Shown here: piece after piece, positions 11,283-25,700 of the stretch | How positions within the stretch are numbered: the stretch's first letter is position 1 | How the letters are laid out: every line of letters starts with the position of its first letter | DNA from: Phoenix dactylifera | Taxonomy: Eukaryota; Streptophyta; Magnoliopsida; Arecales; Arecaceae | Length of the DNA: 64,000 nt | NCBI RefSeq assembly: GCF_009389715.1 | Contig: NW_024068185.1 | Coordinates: 1 to 64,000, forward strand | Reading direction: 5' to 3' | Program-made: the position numbers and the translations under genes | Notes under the pieces: generated by a model | Databases searched by the model: none | Told to the model about the DNA's origin: nothing | Seen by the model: only the letters and a program-made list of their open reading frames with translations

Positions 11283-14200
11283 ATGGGTCGACCACCGCAT
11301 GGCGGAGGCCCCGTCTTCCGGTTCACGCATAACGAGGTGATCCTTTCGAAACCCTACCTCTGATCCCGTTCTCGCCCCAAATTTTCCTCGATTCCGCGAC
11401 CGACTCGCATGTTCTCGTGTTCTTTGATCTTTTCGTTTTTTCTTCATTTTTTCTGTCTGCCTTAGGGTTTTGATCCTGTTTCGGTGCGGTTTAGAGCACT
11501 CTTTTGGGATTTTTCTGTAGAAGATGCGCCTGCATGTTCTTTTTTGAAGTATTTGGTTCTCTTTTTAGTTTGTGATGATTTGGGGGAGTTTGAGGTTAGG
11601 AGATTTTACTTCGGGGCCCTTAAACGGATCTAATTAAAAGAAAAAGGGTGGAATCTTGGGAAGCTGTCGGATGGAGAGGAGTAAGTGGAGTTTAGTGCTG
11701 GGTGGAATTTAGTATGATGCACACATTCTCCGTTGATGTGCGTTCATCTTTCGGGGATGATTTATTTTTTTGTTGGTAAAATTCGTAGCTTGTCTACTGC
11801 TTTAGTGTAAAAGGTAATAATCTTTTGACAATAACCCGGATAAACTATTGAACAGCATGAGGTTATTTGTAGCATTATGATCATGAACTCCCTTTAGGTA
11901 TCTGGCCTTAATGGATATACTTGTGTTCCCGACCATTATCTGTGTTCTCTTATGTAGAATGAAGCACTAATCTATTGAGAAATGTGACACTTATATTTTT
12001 TTCCTTTTAAATTTGGGCTGTCCACCGTTTGTGACCGATACTATGTTATGGTTAAGGTTGTACGCTGGCATATGATATTTAATGCCCTAGGATTTTCATC
12101 TTATGTCCCCATGACCCCCACCTTTTTCTATGTGATTATTGTAGAATCAATAACCACATCCGTACTCTTGATTTGATCATGTTAAGACTCTTTTAGGTTT
12201 TTTTGAAGGCTTAATCAAGCCAAAAACTGTGACCTTTTTGGAGGTGTTCATTTTTATCCTCAACTTCAATTTAGTGCAATCAGATCATCCCACTATCAAA
12301 ATGGTGCACTTACTTCCTTTGCTGTTACTTCTGTTTGATGGCCGTGATGGAAAAGGTCATGTGTTATCACATGACATGTAATGGTTGCTGATGTGGCACG
12401 GAACTGGCTGATATGGAAAAAGTTGCCCTAAACTCCTTATCTCTCCTTTCGCCCATCTTTTGGCTAGGGTTTCCACTTCCCATTTCCTTCCATTGCCCTA
12501 CTTCCTGTCTGGCGATTGGAGACTGGCGACGGACATCGTGTGACTCTATGATCCGAAGCCCATTTGAAAGAGATGGTATCTAGGAGAGTTGGAAGGTCAT
12601 CACGTGAGTGAGGGATGTAGGATTAACAGATAATGGGAAAACCTAAGGGATGGACGATAAAACTAAAATAAGAAAATATAATGCAAGCCTACCTTCGTCA
12701 CTGAAGTAGAGAGGAATCTTGCCGGTTGCTGCCGCTCGTCGCCTAAGGAAAAAACCAACACAATGTCTCGCAGCCTTCGGTGGTCTCTAGTCGTTAAGCG
12801 GAAAGGAGCGAAATGGGAAGTGGATACCCTATCTGCAAGAGGGGTGAAAACGGCGGAAATGAAAGTTTAGTCCGTATTAGCTAGTTTCGTGCGACATTAG
12901 CAACCATTAGGTGTCACATGATAACACGTGACTATTATTGTCATGGCCGTCAAACGGAAGTAACGACCAGGGAAGTAATTGCAACATTTTGGAAGTTGGA
13001 TGACCTGATTGCATTAAATTGAAGTTTAGAATAAAAATGAAAATCTTTAAAAAGTTCAGGGTTTATAGCATGATTAAACCTTTTTTAAATCTCTTAAATT
13101 ATAAATAATCCTTGTATCTTATTAACTACTAAGACCTCCTTTATCTTGATCAGTTTGCATTTTTTTGTCATGCTTTCCTTGTTGATTTTTAACTTTTCAA
13201 AAATCACCACCACCTCATCACCTTCATCACCGCCACATTGCTTTTTCTTGAACCCCTTATCAACTCTACGGGTAAGCTTTTGGTGGCAAATGCTGGAGTT
13301 GGATAATGAGGTGGCAGTGATTGAGGTTGCTGACGAGATGTAGATGATTGAAATGAAATAATAGTGGAGGGAGGTGGTGGTAAAAGAAACTGCAAATTGC
13401 CAATAATGTTGAGAAACTTTACTTGTGATTGGTGGTGGCCTAATAATTTTGATATGGAAATTGCAATTTGCTAGTTGATAGAGATGAATTTGATATGAAA
13501 AGAGGGTCTTGCTGATAGGACATGAAGTAGGGACGTGAGTAAAAGCTCAAATTTTAGTTGTTTCTGTAGATAAATATATAAAGCAGGATCATTATGTGTT
13601 GCAATTGTATTTCTTACATTATTTGTTTATGGGTATAATGATCCCAGGGATATATATTATGCCTATTTTTGATCGGTTAGCTTCATAGCAAGTGAGACGT
13701 TCCTATCGTTTCTTCCTTCAAATCTTTTTTCCAACTCAATATTTACCAGCAGAATGTATTCAAATCTTTCCTATTGTTCATCTTGAAAGTTTCCATGCAA
13801 GGTCAAGCACCATCACTTCTTTACCACATCGTACTGTCTCTGAAGTATTTATCAGATTTGGTGCTCTTTACCAACCTTGGTTTCCTGCCAATTATACATC
13901 GGATCTCATTCCCTTCCAGGGCCTGCCTTTTTGTCCTTTTCCCCATCTTTTGGTTACAGAAAAAATGGGAGTAAAAGACTGGAAGTTGTAAACGAGATCA
14001 TAACTTAGATTTGGCAAATAAGGACAGTTTGGTTAATGGATGCCCTAATTGCAACAGTCGATGAAACCATATGTTTATCTCTTTACTCATTTGTGTTTAC
14101 TTGTAGTTGCTCTTGCAGACTTAGGAAGAGCAAGCATTTCTTAAGTTGCCAGAATTGGAAGTGGGTGTGGGAGTGGGTCCACGTATGGGTGTTGGTAAGC

Positions 14201-16635
14201 ATATACTTTAGAAACCCTTTTAGTAAGGAAATGTTTAGAAACCGGGTGCGGATTGGAGATTCCTGGAAGATTGCGAACCGGGTGCATTACCCTAGGTGGA
14301 AGATTCTAGCTGCTAAGAGGAGCAGCCATTGTATTGGATGAGTGATTGGGCTATTTTGGAAAATAGTTAATTTGATAACTAGAAAATGAGAATCTTGACA
14401 ATCAAGATTACTTATTCTGCCAATTAGATGGCATATTTATGGAAATTTCTGGTGATTATAAGCTTCCACACATGAAGAAGGTTCTCTTAAGAAACATAAA
14501 CAGGGTGTTGATATTATGGGATTTGCAAATTATAGTTTAGAAGTTAAGAGGAAACACAATGTTGAGTTAAGCTGAAATTGCGGAAGGTACTGTTACATGA
14601 TCAGGATGAATCTGTATGAAAATGCTAGGAAAAGCACTAACGTGCATCATTGAGTGAATGAACTTACTAATGCTAAAATGCTATCTCAAATGTGAAAAGC
14701 ACTTGATCCATGTGTCTGTCACATAATTTTATTTTATTGATCCCTGTGTCTGTCACATAATTTTATTTTATTGATCCATCCATTTTCCGAAGCTTGCTTT
14801 ATTGAAAGTGAACCACCAATAGTCTTACTCTACATTGTCTTGAGTTCATCAAAAACGAGAAAGAAAAAAGAACACAAGTTATAGCTCCATTTTTTTTTTA
14901 TCAGTGCTCTAAAAGGTTGCTAAACAGCTGTCCATTAAAATCCACAAACCCTTGAGAGGATAGATCACCTCATAGAATGAACTCTAATGATCTCTAAATT
15001 GCAAGCATTCCCATAGGAGCTGGATGGATACAATATCCTTATCATCTTCTGCTTTGGCATGAAAGCAACACGACTTTCATTTTGGTATGTAAAAGAAATC
15101 CAATTTTGTGCATCAATTTTGAGAAAGGCTCTTCCCGGGAACTTCACTAAACCTTGTTACGGCGCTATGCACTCATCTATCAATCTGATTGCACACTCAT
15201 CTTTATTTTATTAGCTATGTAGCTCAAATTTAAACAATGTTTATATTCCTACTAATATCATAAATTGGAAGGGCTTGGAATGATTTCCATGAATTACATA
15301 AATCTATGTTTTCAAACATTCTGTTTGTTGTCAGTAGTTTTATGAAAAAATTACAATATTTGCCTTTCTAATAAAACCAAGACGCTTTAAATTATGTTCC
15401 ATGTATGGCCACCCCTTCCACCCCATTAACCTCTTTTTTCACATCATGTGCTATATCAGATGAGGTATCTTTTTTTTCCCATTTTTTTCTATCGGATTGT
15501 GTTGATTTTTCTAACTACTAGTTGTCTTGTTTTATATTTTTTTAGTATTAACTACCATTCGGTATCTTCTTTCGTTCTTGACTCATTTTTCAATAAATTG
15601 AAATTTTTTTGGACCATGTGTAAATTTAACCTGCTCGTAAGCTGTCATTAGCCATGTTTTGGCCTGGAGGCATTATTTTTTTTTGGAAATTTCCCTTTTT
15701 ATTAGCATGTTTTCCTTTAAGATGTTAGTTAATCAACGTAATTTGATTCTCTTGTTTGATTCTTATGCCCCAATCAGAAAAGCAATGATAACTAATATCT
15801 CGAGTCATCCTGTTATTTGGACATAGTGAAGGGTGCTTAGAGTGTAATAGCATGAAATCTCCTCTTGAACACTTCCACAAGGAGAGTCTAGCCACATTAA
15901 TTCTTTTCTGTCAATTTACAGCAAGTATTGGTTTCTATTTAGGTGCCGGTAGGCCTGGCTAGATACTGGCAGAAACTATTCCTTATACATGTGGAAACTC
16001 TGGTGACAGTGGAACTACTGTTCAATAGCCCCATATAGTAATAATGCCATGCATATTAATAAGCCTCTAACTGACATATATGAATACATCATCTTTCTTA
16101 TCATTATATAATTAACTTCTTCACCATATTCTTTGTTTCCTTGTTACTGGACCTGTATTACGAGAATGAAATCCATGATCATTTTTCCCCTCGAAACCTG
16201 AGTTTCCTGGCCTTTGTATTAAATTCTAATTTCATGTCAAGTGACAAAAGTTCAGTAACTGTTCCAAGTTAACTTGTACTCAGTGTTATTATCTATCAAT
16301 TCTGGAGACACTTAAGGCACATCCTCCACTGTTTTACTTTTTAGTTTTCAAGTTTCATAGATCATAGATGAAATGCAAATTGTAGACAATTAATGCAGAT
16401 AATTTGTTTTAAATTATAGTAGTACTGCTAGGTGTACCCCGTGCATACTTGGAATGAGCGCCAAACTCGGTTTTGTGCAACATACATGGCAGCTAGGTGG
16501 TTTAAAAGAAGCCTTAATGCCCATTTTACCCTCAGTGGTCCCGCAGAAACTCTGTCCGGGTACGTGCTGGTGTACATCCCAGGGTACACAAAGGATTATT
16601 CTTATATAAGTCATTGAATGTTTGCAGATTTTCAT

Positions 16636-16705
<70 letters not shown>

Positions 16706-19700
16706 TGTGTAAGTATGTTACCTACCCACCTACTGTTATTAATTTTCAAGTGTCGTAAATAAAATGCAAAAAGTGGGTTCCATATCATAGTTTAACCTTC
16801 AATATCAATTTTTCTCCTCTTAAAAAAGACATAACTTAGCTGACTATGGTACACTTTAATTCCATGATGCACCTTTTACTCTGGTTTAAATTTTTTGCTA
16901 ATTTATCTGATGAGATCTGATGATTGTTCATTTTAAGGTGGTGGAGATGGAAATGTGCTTGCAAGAAGTAAATAATGCAATACCTGCTCGGGAAATTATA
17001 TGTGCTCTCGCAGAAAAGTTCAGGTATGCAGAAGACATAGTACTCTTTTCAGCGCTGGCAACTTCCATACTTATTTTATCAAGAGAAGTAAAAATGTTAT
17101 CTGCTTGAAGCGCATCTGCCGAACGAGCTGGAAAGATTGCGGTGCAGCCGAAGCAGGTTACAGTCTTTCTAGTTATACATCTCCAAAATATAAACCTTTT
17201 AGGATTATCTATTCATTACAAAGATTGCTACAGGTGTGGAACTGGTTCCAAAATAGGAGATATGCCCAAAGGGCAAAATTAGGTAAAGCACCTGGGAAGC
17301 TGAGCATCTCACCTATGCCTCGGGATGAATCACTTTCTTTCAGAAATGTAGCTCCAGTTTCTGCTCCTTCAGGTAGTTATCTTAGATTTTATCTCAGTTA
17401 TGGTGGAATTGCTGTTCAGTGCTCCATTTTCCCATTGTCATTCTGATATAGTTTTAGAACATTATTTACATTATCATCTGATATAATTTTACAACTCATA
17501 ATTCATTCATGGTCTGTGTTGTGCTCAACAGGATTCATGTAACTATGTTAATTTCGACTATTAATCCTGAGCGGATTTAAGTCTGTGCATCATAGCTGTG
17601 TAGTAGTTGAGTTATTGGAATAGAATATTCTCTATTAAGTTAAAATTACCTTTTAAGTTGAAATAAGTCTTGATCACTTTTTATTAATCGAATTACCTCT
17701 AAGGATAATGCATAGGTGTCAATTTTTTTAATCACCAATTACATCACTCAAAATGCTTCTGGACTATGATACATTACTTTTATTTTTAAAAAAACTAAAT
17801 ACCATGCATATTTACAAATTCCTTTCTGGGGTCTTGCTAAGGTACACACAAATGGGTGAAATTAGGTTCACTCGTTCACATGTTTCCATCTAGAGAGTGG
17901 CTGATCAATAGGTCTATTCGTGTTGCATTGTTTCTGGTTCAAAATTTGGTAGTGCTGTGCCACCTTCAAAATGGCTTTTATTTGCACCAAACGATTAAGA
18001 GTATATGGTCAGGAAAGGAGAAAATTAATAGATGAAAAGTTTCTCCAGCTTAGCGAGTTGTTTATATTCTCAAAAAGAGCCTGAAGATAGTGGGAGACAA
18101 TTCTGCCCACAATATTGATGTCAAGTAGAACTTTTGCCTTAAGCACAATTATGTCTTGAAAGAGGATACTGCTGGCATTCAGATTGTCAGGGAACTGTTT
18201 GTATCTTAAGCCTGTTTATGGGCTGGGAGTACGGACTACTGGAATTAGAATAGCTTCCTCTATTGGTATAGTTGTGCGACAAGTCATCCCCACTTCTGTT
18301 TGTCTATAATTTCTGACATAACTTTTGGCTGAGAGTGTTATTTTCATAACAAAAAAGTAGGCAAGTATAAATGATGGGTTTATGCTAGGAATAGCTTATT
18401 GTTATGCCTGGAATGAGCAAGTTTGTCTGGTTACAGATGTAGCTATTGCTTGCTTATGGGTCTGTTTGGGGATGCTGTAGCTTTTGGCTGAAAAGTAGTT
18501 TTTGGCAAAAGCTTCGTGTTGAGGTTAAAAGCTGTTTCTGGATGAAGCAATTTTTTACTGTAAAAGCTTTGGCTATCAAGATTTCTAAAGCTGTTCTGAA
18601 GCTGTAGAAGTGTTTTGCGGTGTGTTTGGATGGTAAACCAAAAGGTTGCTTTTAAATGACAAAATGTCCAAAAGGACAAATGCCTAAAATGATTCCAAAA
18701 TTGTTTAGATATAAGACAAATGAATACCATGATGCAAATAAATTTAATAAAATTCATATAACACAATTTTTTGCGTATAGCTAATATTATTATTTAAAAA
18801 CTAATACATATATTATTCATATACTTCATACCATTGGTCCAATTGTTTTCAGACGTATCTTACACTTCATCTGCACTTGTCTATCGTAGTCACCCATTAC
18901 AAGTCAAAATGGTCGTGCAATTCAACAATGGTGATTCAACAGACAATCAGGCACTCTCGCTCCTATCCAGATGTTCCATTCTGTTAACCATTTATTATTC
19001 ATTCCTGATGCTAAACAGATGGTGGATGATATAAATCAACAAGAAAGTTACTTTGGAACCAGTTCAAGGAGATTGAATTCATGGTTAAGTAGATTAACAT
19101 AGTTTATTATTGCAAGTTAATTTATGATAAGAAGTTTCCAATCTTTGTAAGTGCAATTAAATGCTGAAATGATATTTTACCAACAATAATAAAGCAAGCC
19201 TATATAAGCGATATACATGAAGGACCTGAATGAGATGTGAGAGCTTGGGTAAGCACTAACAGCTTTAGATTTCTTACATTAACAGATATTTCCAACACTT
19301 GCAACCAAGAGAATTTACCAAGCTATCACATGGACCTGCTGTTGGGTTAAAAGGGATATCCCCTTCATTGTTGACAAAATTAAAAAAGAAATGACTATGA
19401 AAAGAATCTCCAAGAGACCTTTTCACAGCTAATCTCAACATTGAAAATCTAAAATGCCACTTCTACTTGTGAAAATTCAAGCAATAATTCAGCACTTAAC
19501 ATGACTTTATTCTTCAGAATTCAGATGAAACCCCAATAGGTCTTGTATATGCTAGGAGGATCCTGCTATCTCAGTTGCACAAGACTCCCAGGATTTAGAT
19601 CACGGGCAGTATTACTACATTAATTATGGTTATCAGAAAAATTATTTATTTCAAATGCTCCTATAAGGAACTGATGAAAGGTGCCCTTTGAGACATTGGA

Positions 19701-22700
19701 AAGGCCTTCCAACGTGAGCATTTGGCCAGTTACACATCTACATGGTTGCCATAGTCTAATTGGGGTGCTATTTCATGTGATTTATCGGCAAATAATTCAG
19801 AAATATTTATTTGCTAAGGTTTTTGAGGACAATGCTGTCTAACAGGGAGCTATATAAGAAGATTCGAGCACAGAAGCAACACCAATGAATATCTTGCAGA
19901 TAGAAAAATTTCACTGCATCATCGAGGTTTATCAAGGTGACAAAATTTCACAGATAACAGAACTTCATGAAGTCATTAAGGTTAATTGAGGTGATATGAT
20001 GGTGCCTGAGCATCTTGTGACTCTTTGGACTGAGTTTACATCTCAATTAGATCTTTGCTCAACATTCATGTAACTTTTTGGACATTCCTAATTGATCCAA
20101 GGACTGAAAACAGACTCTGGACTAATAGCTGCTCCTTTCTTGCTTGTTCCTGAAAACTGGCTAATTGATCCAGACTATGACCCTTGTTTCTTCTTTTTTT
20201 TCTATATGGACAAAAATACCTTCAAACCTAGAATTATTGGATCCCAAACAGGAAAAAATAAGCTTCAGCAAAACAAAACAAGCAATAACTAATCTACAAG
20301 AATAGGTGTTCCTATTCCACTTTTTCTTATCTTTTTTGAGGTTAAAAATTGAGAGATATTTATCCCTGGATGAAACATGTCCAACAGAGTTTGGTTCAGA
20401 AATCGGGCAGGAACAAGATTTAATTTCTTTTTTTCATAAAGAAAGCATGAATAAATTATGAAACCCTAATATAAGTTCCAAAAAATCACTAAATTTCTTT
20501 CTTCTTGACACTAGCATACTAATAATTCTCATACTAATACTGATATTATATATAAAAGTTTATAACTAGGTAGATTAGTACATGATGCATCAGCCAGAAG
20601 TTATTCCTAAGATATCTCTTCATATAACCTTGCCGTTGGCTTCTTTCTCATTCGCTGGCTCATGCTTCCGATGCCAATGGGCAGATGCAATGTTCTTGAA
20701 GACAGAGGCACGATCCCATAGGGCCTTCTGTTCCTTTTCCTCCTCGACCTCAAGCCTTACCATCTCCATGCGAGCATAAATCATCCCGTACTGTAGGTTC
20801 ACCAGCCAATCCATTTTCTCATTCCACTCATCCAAGGCCTTATGGTTACTTCTGAAGAAAACACTGCCTGAAGCTAAGATAGACAAGTGTGTTGATTTAA
20901 GGACACCTGGTGGATTCATCACCGCTAACAAATCAGGAAAGGAGAGATATATCAACTGGTTATTAGTGGAGCCACTGCAAGTGCTGCATACTCCCTAACA
21001 GATAAGTATTACAGTTTATTTATTCAAGAAGAGTTTGCTGCAACTGGTGGGTGGGATTCAGATATATAATATATAGGCTGATTCATACTTTGAAGGTGTC
21101 TACATGCATAGATACATCCAAACACACATAGGTCCGGTATCATTTGAGTTTTAGCATATGTCTTGGATCTTCTGCATTGGTGATAAAGTGACTGTTCATT
21201 GGCATCGTCACAAGTATGGGCTTCATTTGTCTGCTATTAGCCCTTTTTGCTGGCTTGTGATGGAAATTTGGAGCTAAACCACATCTTTTTACCTAGCACT
21301 CAAAATATATAAGTAAACTTATATTGAGGTTTAATTAGTTTCAATTGTTAGGAATTACTGTCATATAGTTATTGTGATCTATGAATTATCTGAATGCAAG
21401 GTATATTCACAGTCATTTTATAGTGTTAAAAACTACATCAAATACATTATAATTTTAAGATACAAAATTATGAATGCTATCAATTTGTTTGGCTACATGT
21501 TTTAAGTCTCTGTGCTTTTAAAAGAAGCAAAATCTTTGCAAATGATATTCTAGATTGCCTTGATTATTTTGTTGATATGGCTTTTAGAGCTTGTTCATTT
21601 TTCCATACTTGAATATTATTGGGCTTCAATTGTTGCTAAACATTTCTTAGAACACCTTTGAACATTTTATGGTATTCCACAACTTCAGCAGGAAGAAATT
21701 CTATGGATACTCCTCAAGTGGAGTTTGAAGCAAAATCAGCTAGGGATGGGGCATGGTAACAATTATATTGCTTTACATTTGTGCTGATATGTGCTGTTTT
21801 ATATACATATATTACTCCAGTTTCGTTTTAGCTATAAATTGGTTTGATTGCATAACACCGATGTCACTTCTTGCCAACCAAGTCACGGGCAAAAAAATGT
21901 CTACATAACATTCCATAACACTGGTGTCATTTTGACCCTGTTTTGATTCTTTTCCTTTCATTTTGGAGAAATAAGTATACAATCCTTTAAGACTTTTGGC
22001 CTTGCGGTTGCCTTTTTTTAAAAATGCTTTAATTTACATGTATAATATGATAATTTGCTTCATATATTCGTCTACTATTCAAAAGCTGAACACATTGTTG
22101 GTTACTTATATTTGAGAGCACAACCTTCGACAAATTATGGTACTCAAGGTTGTGCGCAAGCAGTTCATGTTGGAGTAAGGTCTATGCTAGAATCTTTTTT
22201 ATGCCACATTTAACACTTATAAACCCTTGGGGTAACTACCGGTGAATAACTGAAGGGTGACATATAAAGGTTAGGGCCTTAACACTTCCATGCCTTTAGG
22301 TATGGATCAATTAATGGAGCTTGCGAGTGGTGCACATCTATGTTACCATGACTTGACACTTTGTCCCGGTGTACTTGTGTTGACGTGACACGGGTATGGG
22401 TATAAGATTGTGATTGATTTGGAGGCATAGCAGTCATACTTGTTCCAATGAACTCGCAAGATTTGGGGAAGCCAAAGAGTTGGGGATTTAGAAAGGGAGA
22501 GAGTATGAGAGAGGGGAGAGAGTTTCGAAATTTTTACCAAACACTATTTTTTATCTAAAAGCACTTTTGGAGAGCCAGAAAGTGCTTTTTGGTTCTCCAA
22601 AAGATCCCCCAAACGGGGCCTAAAACTTCACTTCTGATTGCACGGCAGTAAAGAAGTGCTAGTGTTTTAAACCCCAGTGGCGAACCTCTCCATAATCCAT

Positions 22701-25700
22701 GTATATTTAAACTATAGGGGTTTGACATCACTGGCACAAACATTTGCAGTGATAAAGTTTTATGTCTTCCCTTATTCTGATATTTATCCAGCACATTCTC
22801 TTAAAAGTACACTAGATTTTTTGGTAATTTTTGGTATCTATCTTCTGCTTTTTATTATTGAACTTATAATGTTTTCATTTGCAGGTATGATGTTGCAGCC
22901 TTTCTTTCCCATAGAATGTTTGAAACAGGAGATCCGGTAATAATCACTTATTCTGTCGCATTCAGTTGGCAATACTGGATGTGATGGATTATTGTTTTAA
23001 TCAAAGTTCTTGTTACTATAGATGATTCTAAGGCAATTTTTCTATTCTATGCATTTTTGACTTGCTGTTGCATCTTCTTCTATAGAAGGTGGTATTTATA
23101 TTAAAGAGGAGTAAGAAAACCATATTTTCTTTTAAAATCTTCATGAATATCATACATTGTTGGAAGTAATGGTGAAGTTGGTTCTATTTGACCCAAATAA
23201 ATGGTATTGAAGTTACTAGAAATGTCTAATTTCAATGCAGATGGGTTTGAGGTTGCTATTTATGTCTAATTCTTAAAACATGCTATTTGTTTCAGGAAGT
23301 CCGTGTTCGATTTGCCGGTTTTGGTGTCGAAGAGGATGAGTGGGTTAACGTACGCAGATGTGTGAGACAACGGTCTCTTCCGTGTGAAGCTGCTGAATGT
23401 GTTGCAGTACTTCCAGGAGATCTCATACTTTGTTTTCAGGTGCTAGTCAGCTTACAACCACTGTTTCTAAAGGTTTATATATGGATCCTTCCTTCTGACT
23501 AGCAGTAATATAATTGTGTTAAAAGTTAACCTTCCTGTGGTTCGTAACCTAGTCAACTTCCTAAGAGCATGAATTGAAAGAATATTTATAGTTAATATTA
23601 TCAATCTATTTTACCAGTTCCACTTGAGACTTATTTTTCTGGCAGAAGTAATGGTATTTGAATTCTGCAACTTGGTATTGGAGCAAGCTAAAGTGTCTGT
23701 CCATATTATTGTAATTATTATCAAAAAGTGCACTAAAATGTTAATAAAAAAATATACTAATAAAACACTTTAAATCTAACATGCATGAGAAATCCTTCAT
23801 TCCTTGGTCGAGTCTATATGCAGATCATAAAGTCTGGGTGAGACTTTATAATTCCATGTTGTATTATCATGAAATTGCATGTATCTGTTGCAACAAGAAC
23901 AGATTTTTGTTTTCAGGCTTTTTGTGGGCCTATGAAAACTAGAAAACTCATTTTATTCTTTCACTCTACTTTTCTAATCTATTTGTAAAACCAAGATTTA
24001 ACATTTTTCATTTCTCTGATATCTAGACTGGACTGCTAAATGAAGGAAAAAGTAGTGTGTGGATGGGGCATCTTAGGGTTTTTCTCAAACCATCCTGATT
24101 GGCAAACAGTCATACAATGGGTTGACTGTTGAATTAAACACACTAGATTGTGGTGCAACTGCTCATACAAGATATGAAGAAAATATGCTAGTACTATGAC
24201 TGCAGATACCCTGTTTATGGTGCCAACTGGTCATCATACCATACAAATCATATGCATGGTATGCACTAATTCTGGATTCGTCTCCCTAAGTTCTTCTCAG
24301 TATACATGTTTAACCTTTTATTTGGGAGTAGGGATCCCTAAATTTAATGTCCTGTCTCCAAAGTCAACTTATGCTTTTGTTTTTTCACACAAGTTTGAAT
24401 TGTAATTTGTTGAAATTTTCTCCTGCTGCTTGCTTCAAGTTCCATTTATTCTCTATATATTTTCTAAGATTCAATGTCTATATATTGTCCTTCTAAGGGA
24501 AACAATAACTTTGATAATTGACCTTCCTGACATTAACTCTAGCTGGTTGTTTCAGTTACTGTTGTTTGTCCACCACAATTATTATACTGGCCCATAATTT
24601 GATGCCTTTATACCTGATAAAACATGTAATAATTTTTGAAATAAAATGATGAACAAATCCCTAGGTATCTCAACCAATTAGTTCCACTTTGATACAAATT
24701 CACTATATATACCAGAAAAGGCTTGGAGGCCGGAATCATGCTGTGGCCTCCAAAGCATGAAGTCTAACCTTCCTGCGCAGGCCCTATTCTGCTGAGTAGA
24801 AAAAAACATATTGGGCCTGCTGTGCCTCGGGCATGAAATGCTGACTAATAGAGGAAAAATGGATCATGCTTGCCTTCCTTTCCACTCTTTTCCTTCCAGA
24901 TCACATGCACTTCATGTGCATCTTCTATGCTGAAAAAGAAGGGGAAAAAAGAGAAATGTCTTCTCCTTCGGTGCATTGGAAAAGGAATCAAGTGCATGAC
25001 ATGTGCGAAACTCTGGTCATTTTATATTGGTGAAGGGTTTAATTTTGTTCATGCTTGTACTGGTCATGATTGATATGCTCTGAACGGTTCCAGGCACACC
25101 AATTTTAAAACTTAATTTATAATATATTCCTGTATGAGTCACTAAGGTGGAGGATATGGAAATTAAAATGGTTTATGATTCCTTTAAAGGGCAGTCATCC
25201 TTCTCAATAATTTTCAAGAAGTTACCACCACTTGAAGGGGCGGTTTCTCAGCCTAAGACACTTGAGTCAATGATTTGAAAGATTTATCATGTATAATTTA
25301 TTGTTTTGCTGTTCATCATTTTACCTGAAGGCATCGCTATTGCAACAAAATTATGCACCCAAGTTTGAAACTTAATAAAATATACCTGAATTTGCATTTT
25401 TAAGATTTAATGAAAATTATTTTTGTAGTTTTTCTGTGTTTACTGATGTGGCTTTTTCTCGTTGGATGCATCAGGAAGGTAAAGAGCAGGCTCTCTATTT
25501 TGATGCTCATGTCCTTGATGCACAAAGACGGAGACATGATATACGTGGATGTCGATGTAGATTCCTGGTCCGCTATGATCATGATCAGTCTGAGGTACTT
25601 TTGTATTTTCTAATTCCTACTTCATATCATGTTTTGATTGAATTCTCATTAATGGCATGAAGTTATAAGAACAAAATGACTTTGTTCTCTCATTTATGAT

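Larger units (their letters stand above)
11337..16937 (+). other. SHH2 intron 1 (5.6 kb)
   Basis: The intron lies between GAG|GTGATC and TTTTAAG|GTGGTG. It contains a long-inverted-repeat Mutator-like element (12208-13080), a 36-bp direct duplication near 14705-14775 (TGTGTCTGTCACATAATTTT twice), T-rich tracts and a TA microsatellite at 16639-16702. The open frames at 13146-13343, 13692-14341 and 14965-15147 are short and unrecognised; I do not consider them genes. Confidence 0.8.

Noticed and set aside
13146..14341. Plus-strand frames inside SHH2 intron 1
   Set aside because: Short, T-rich, not in phase with neighbouring SHH2 exons and without family resemblance; the spliced SHH2 model is complete without them.
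16414..16788. 124-residue minus-strand frame
   Set aside because: A third of it is Tyr-Ile repeats translated from the TA microsatellite.
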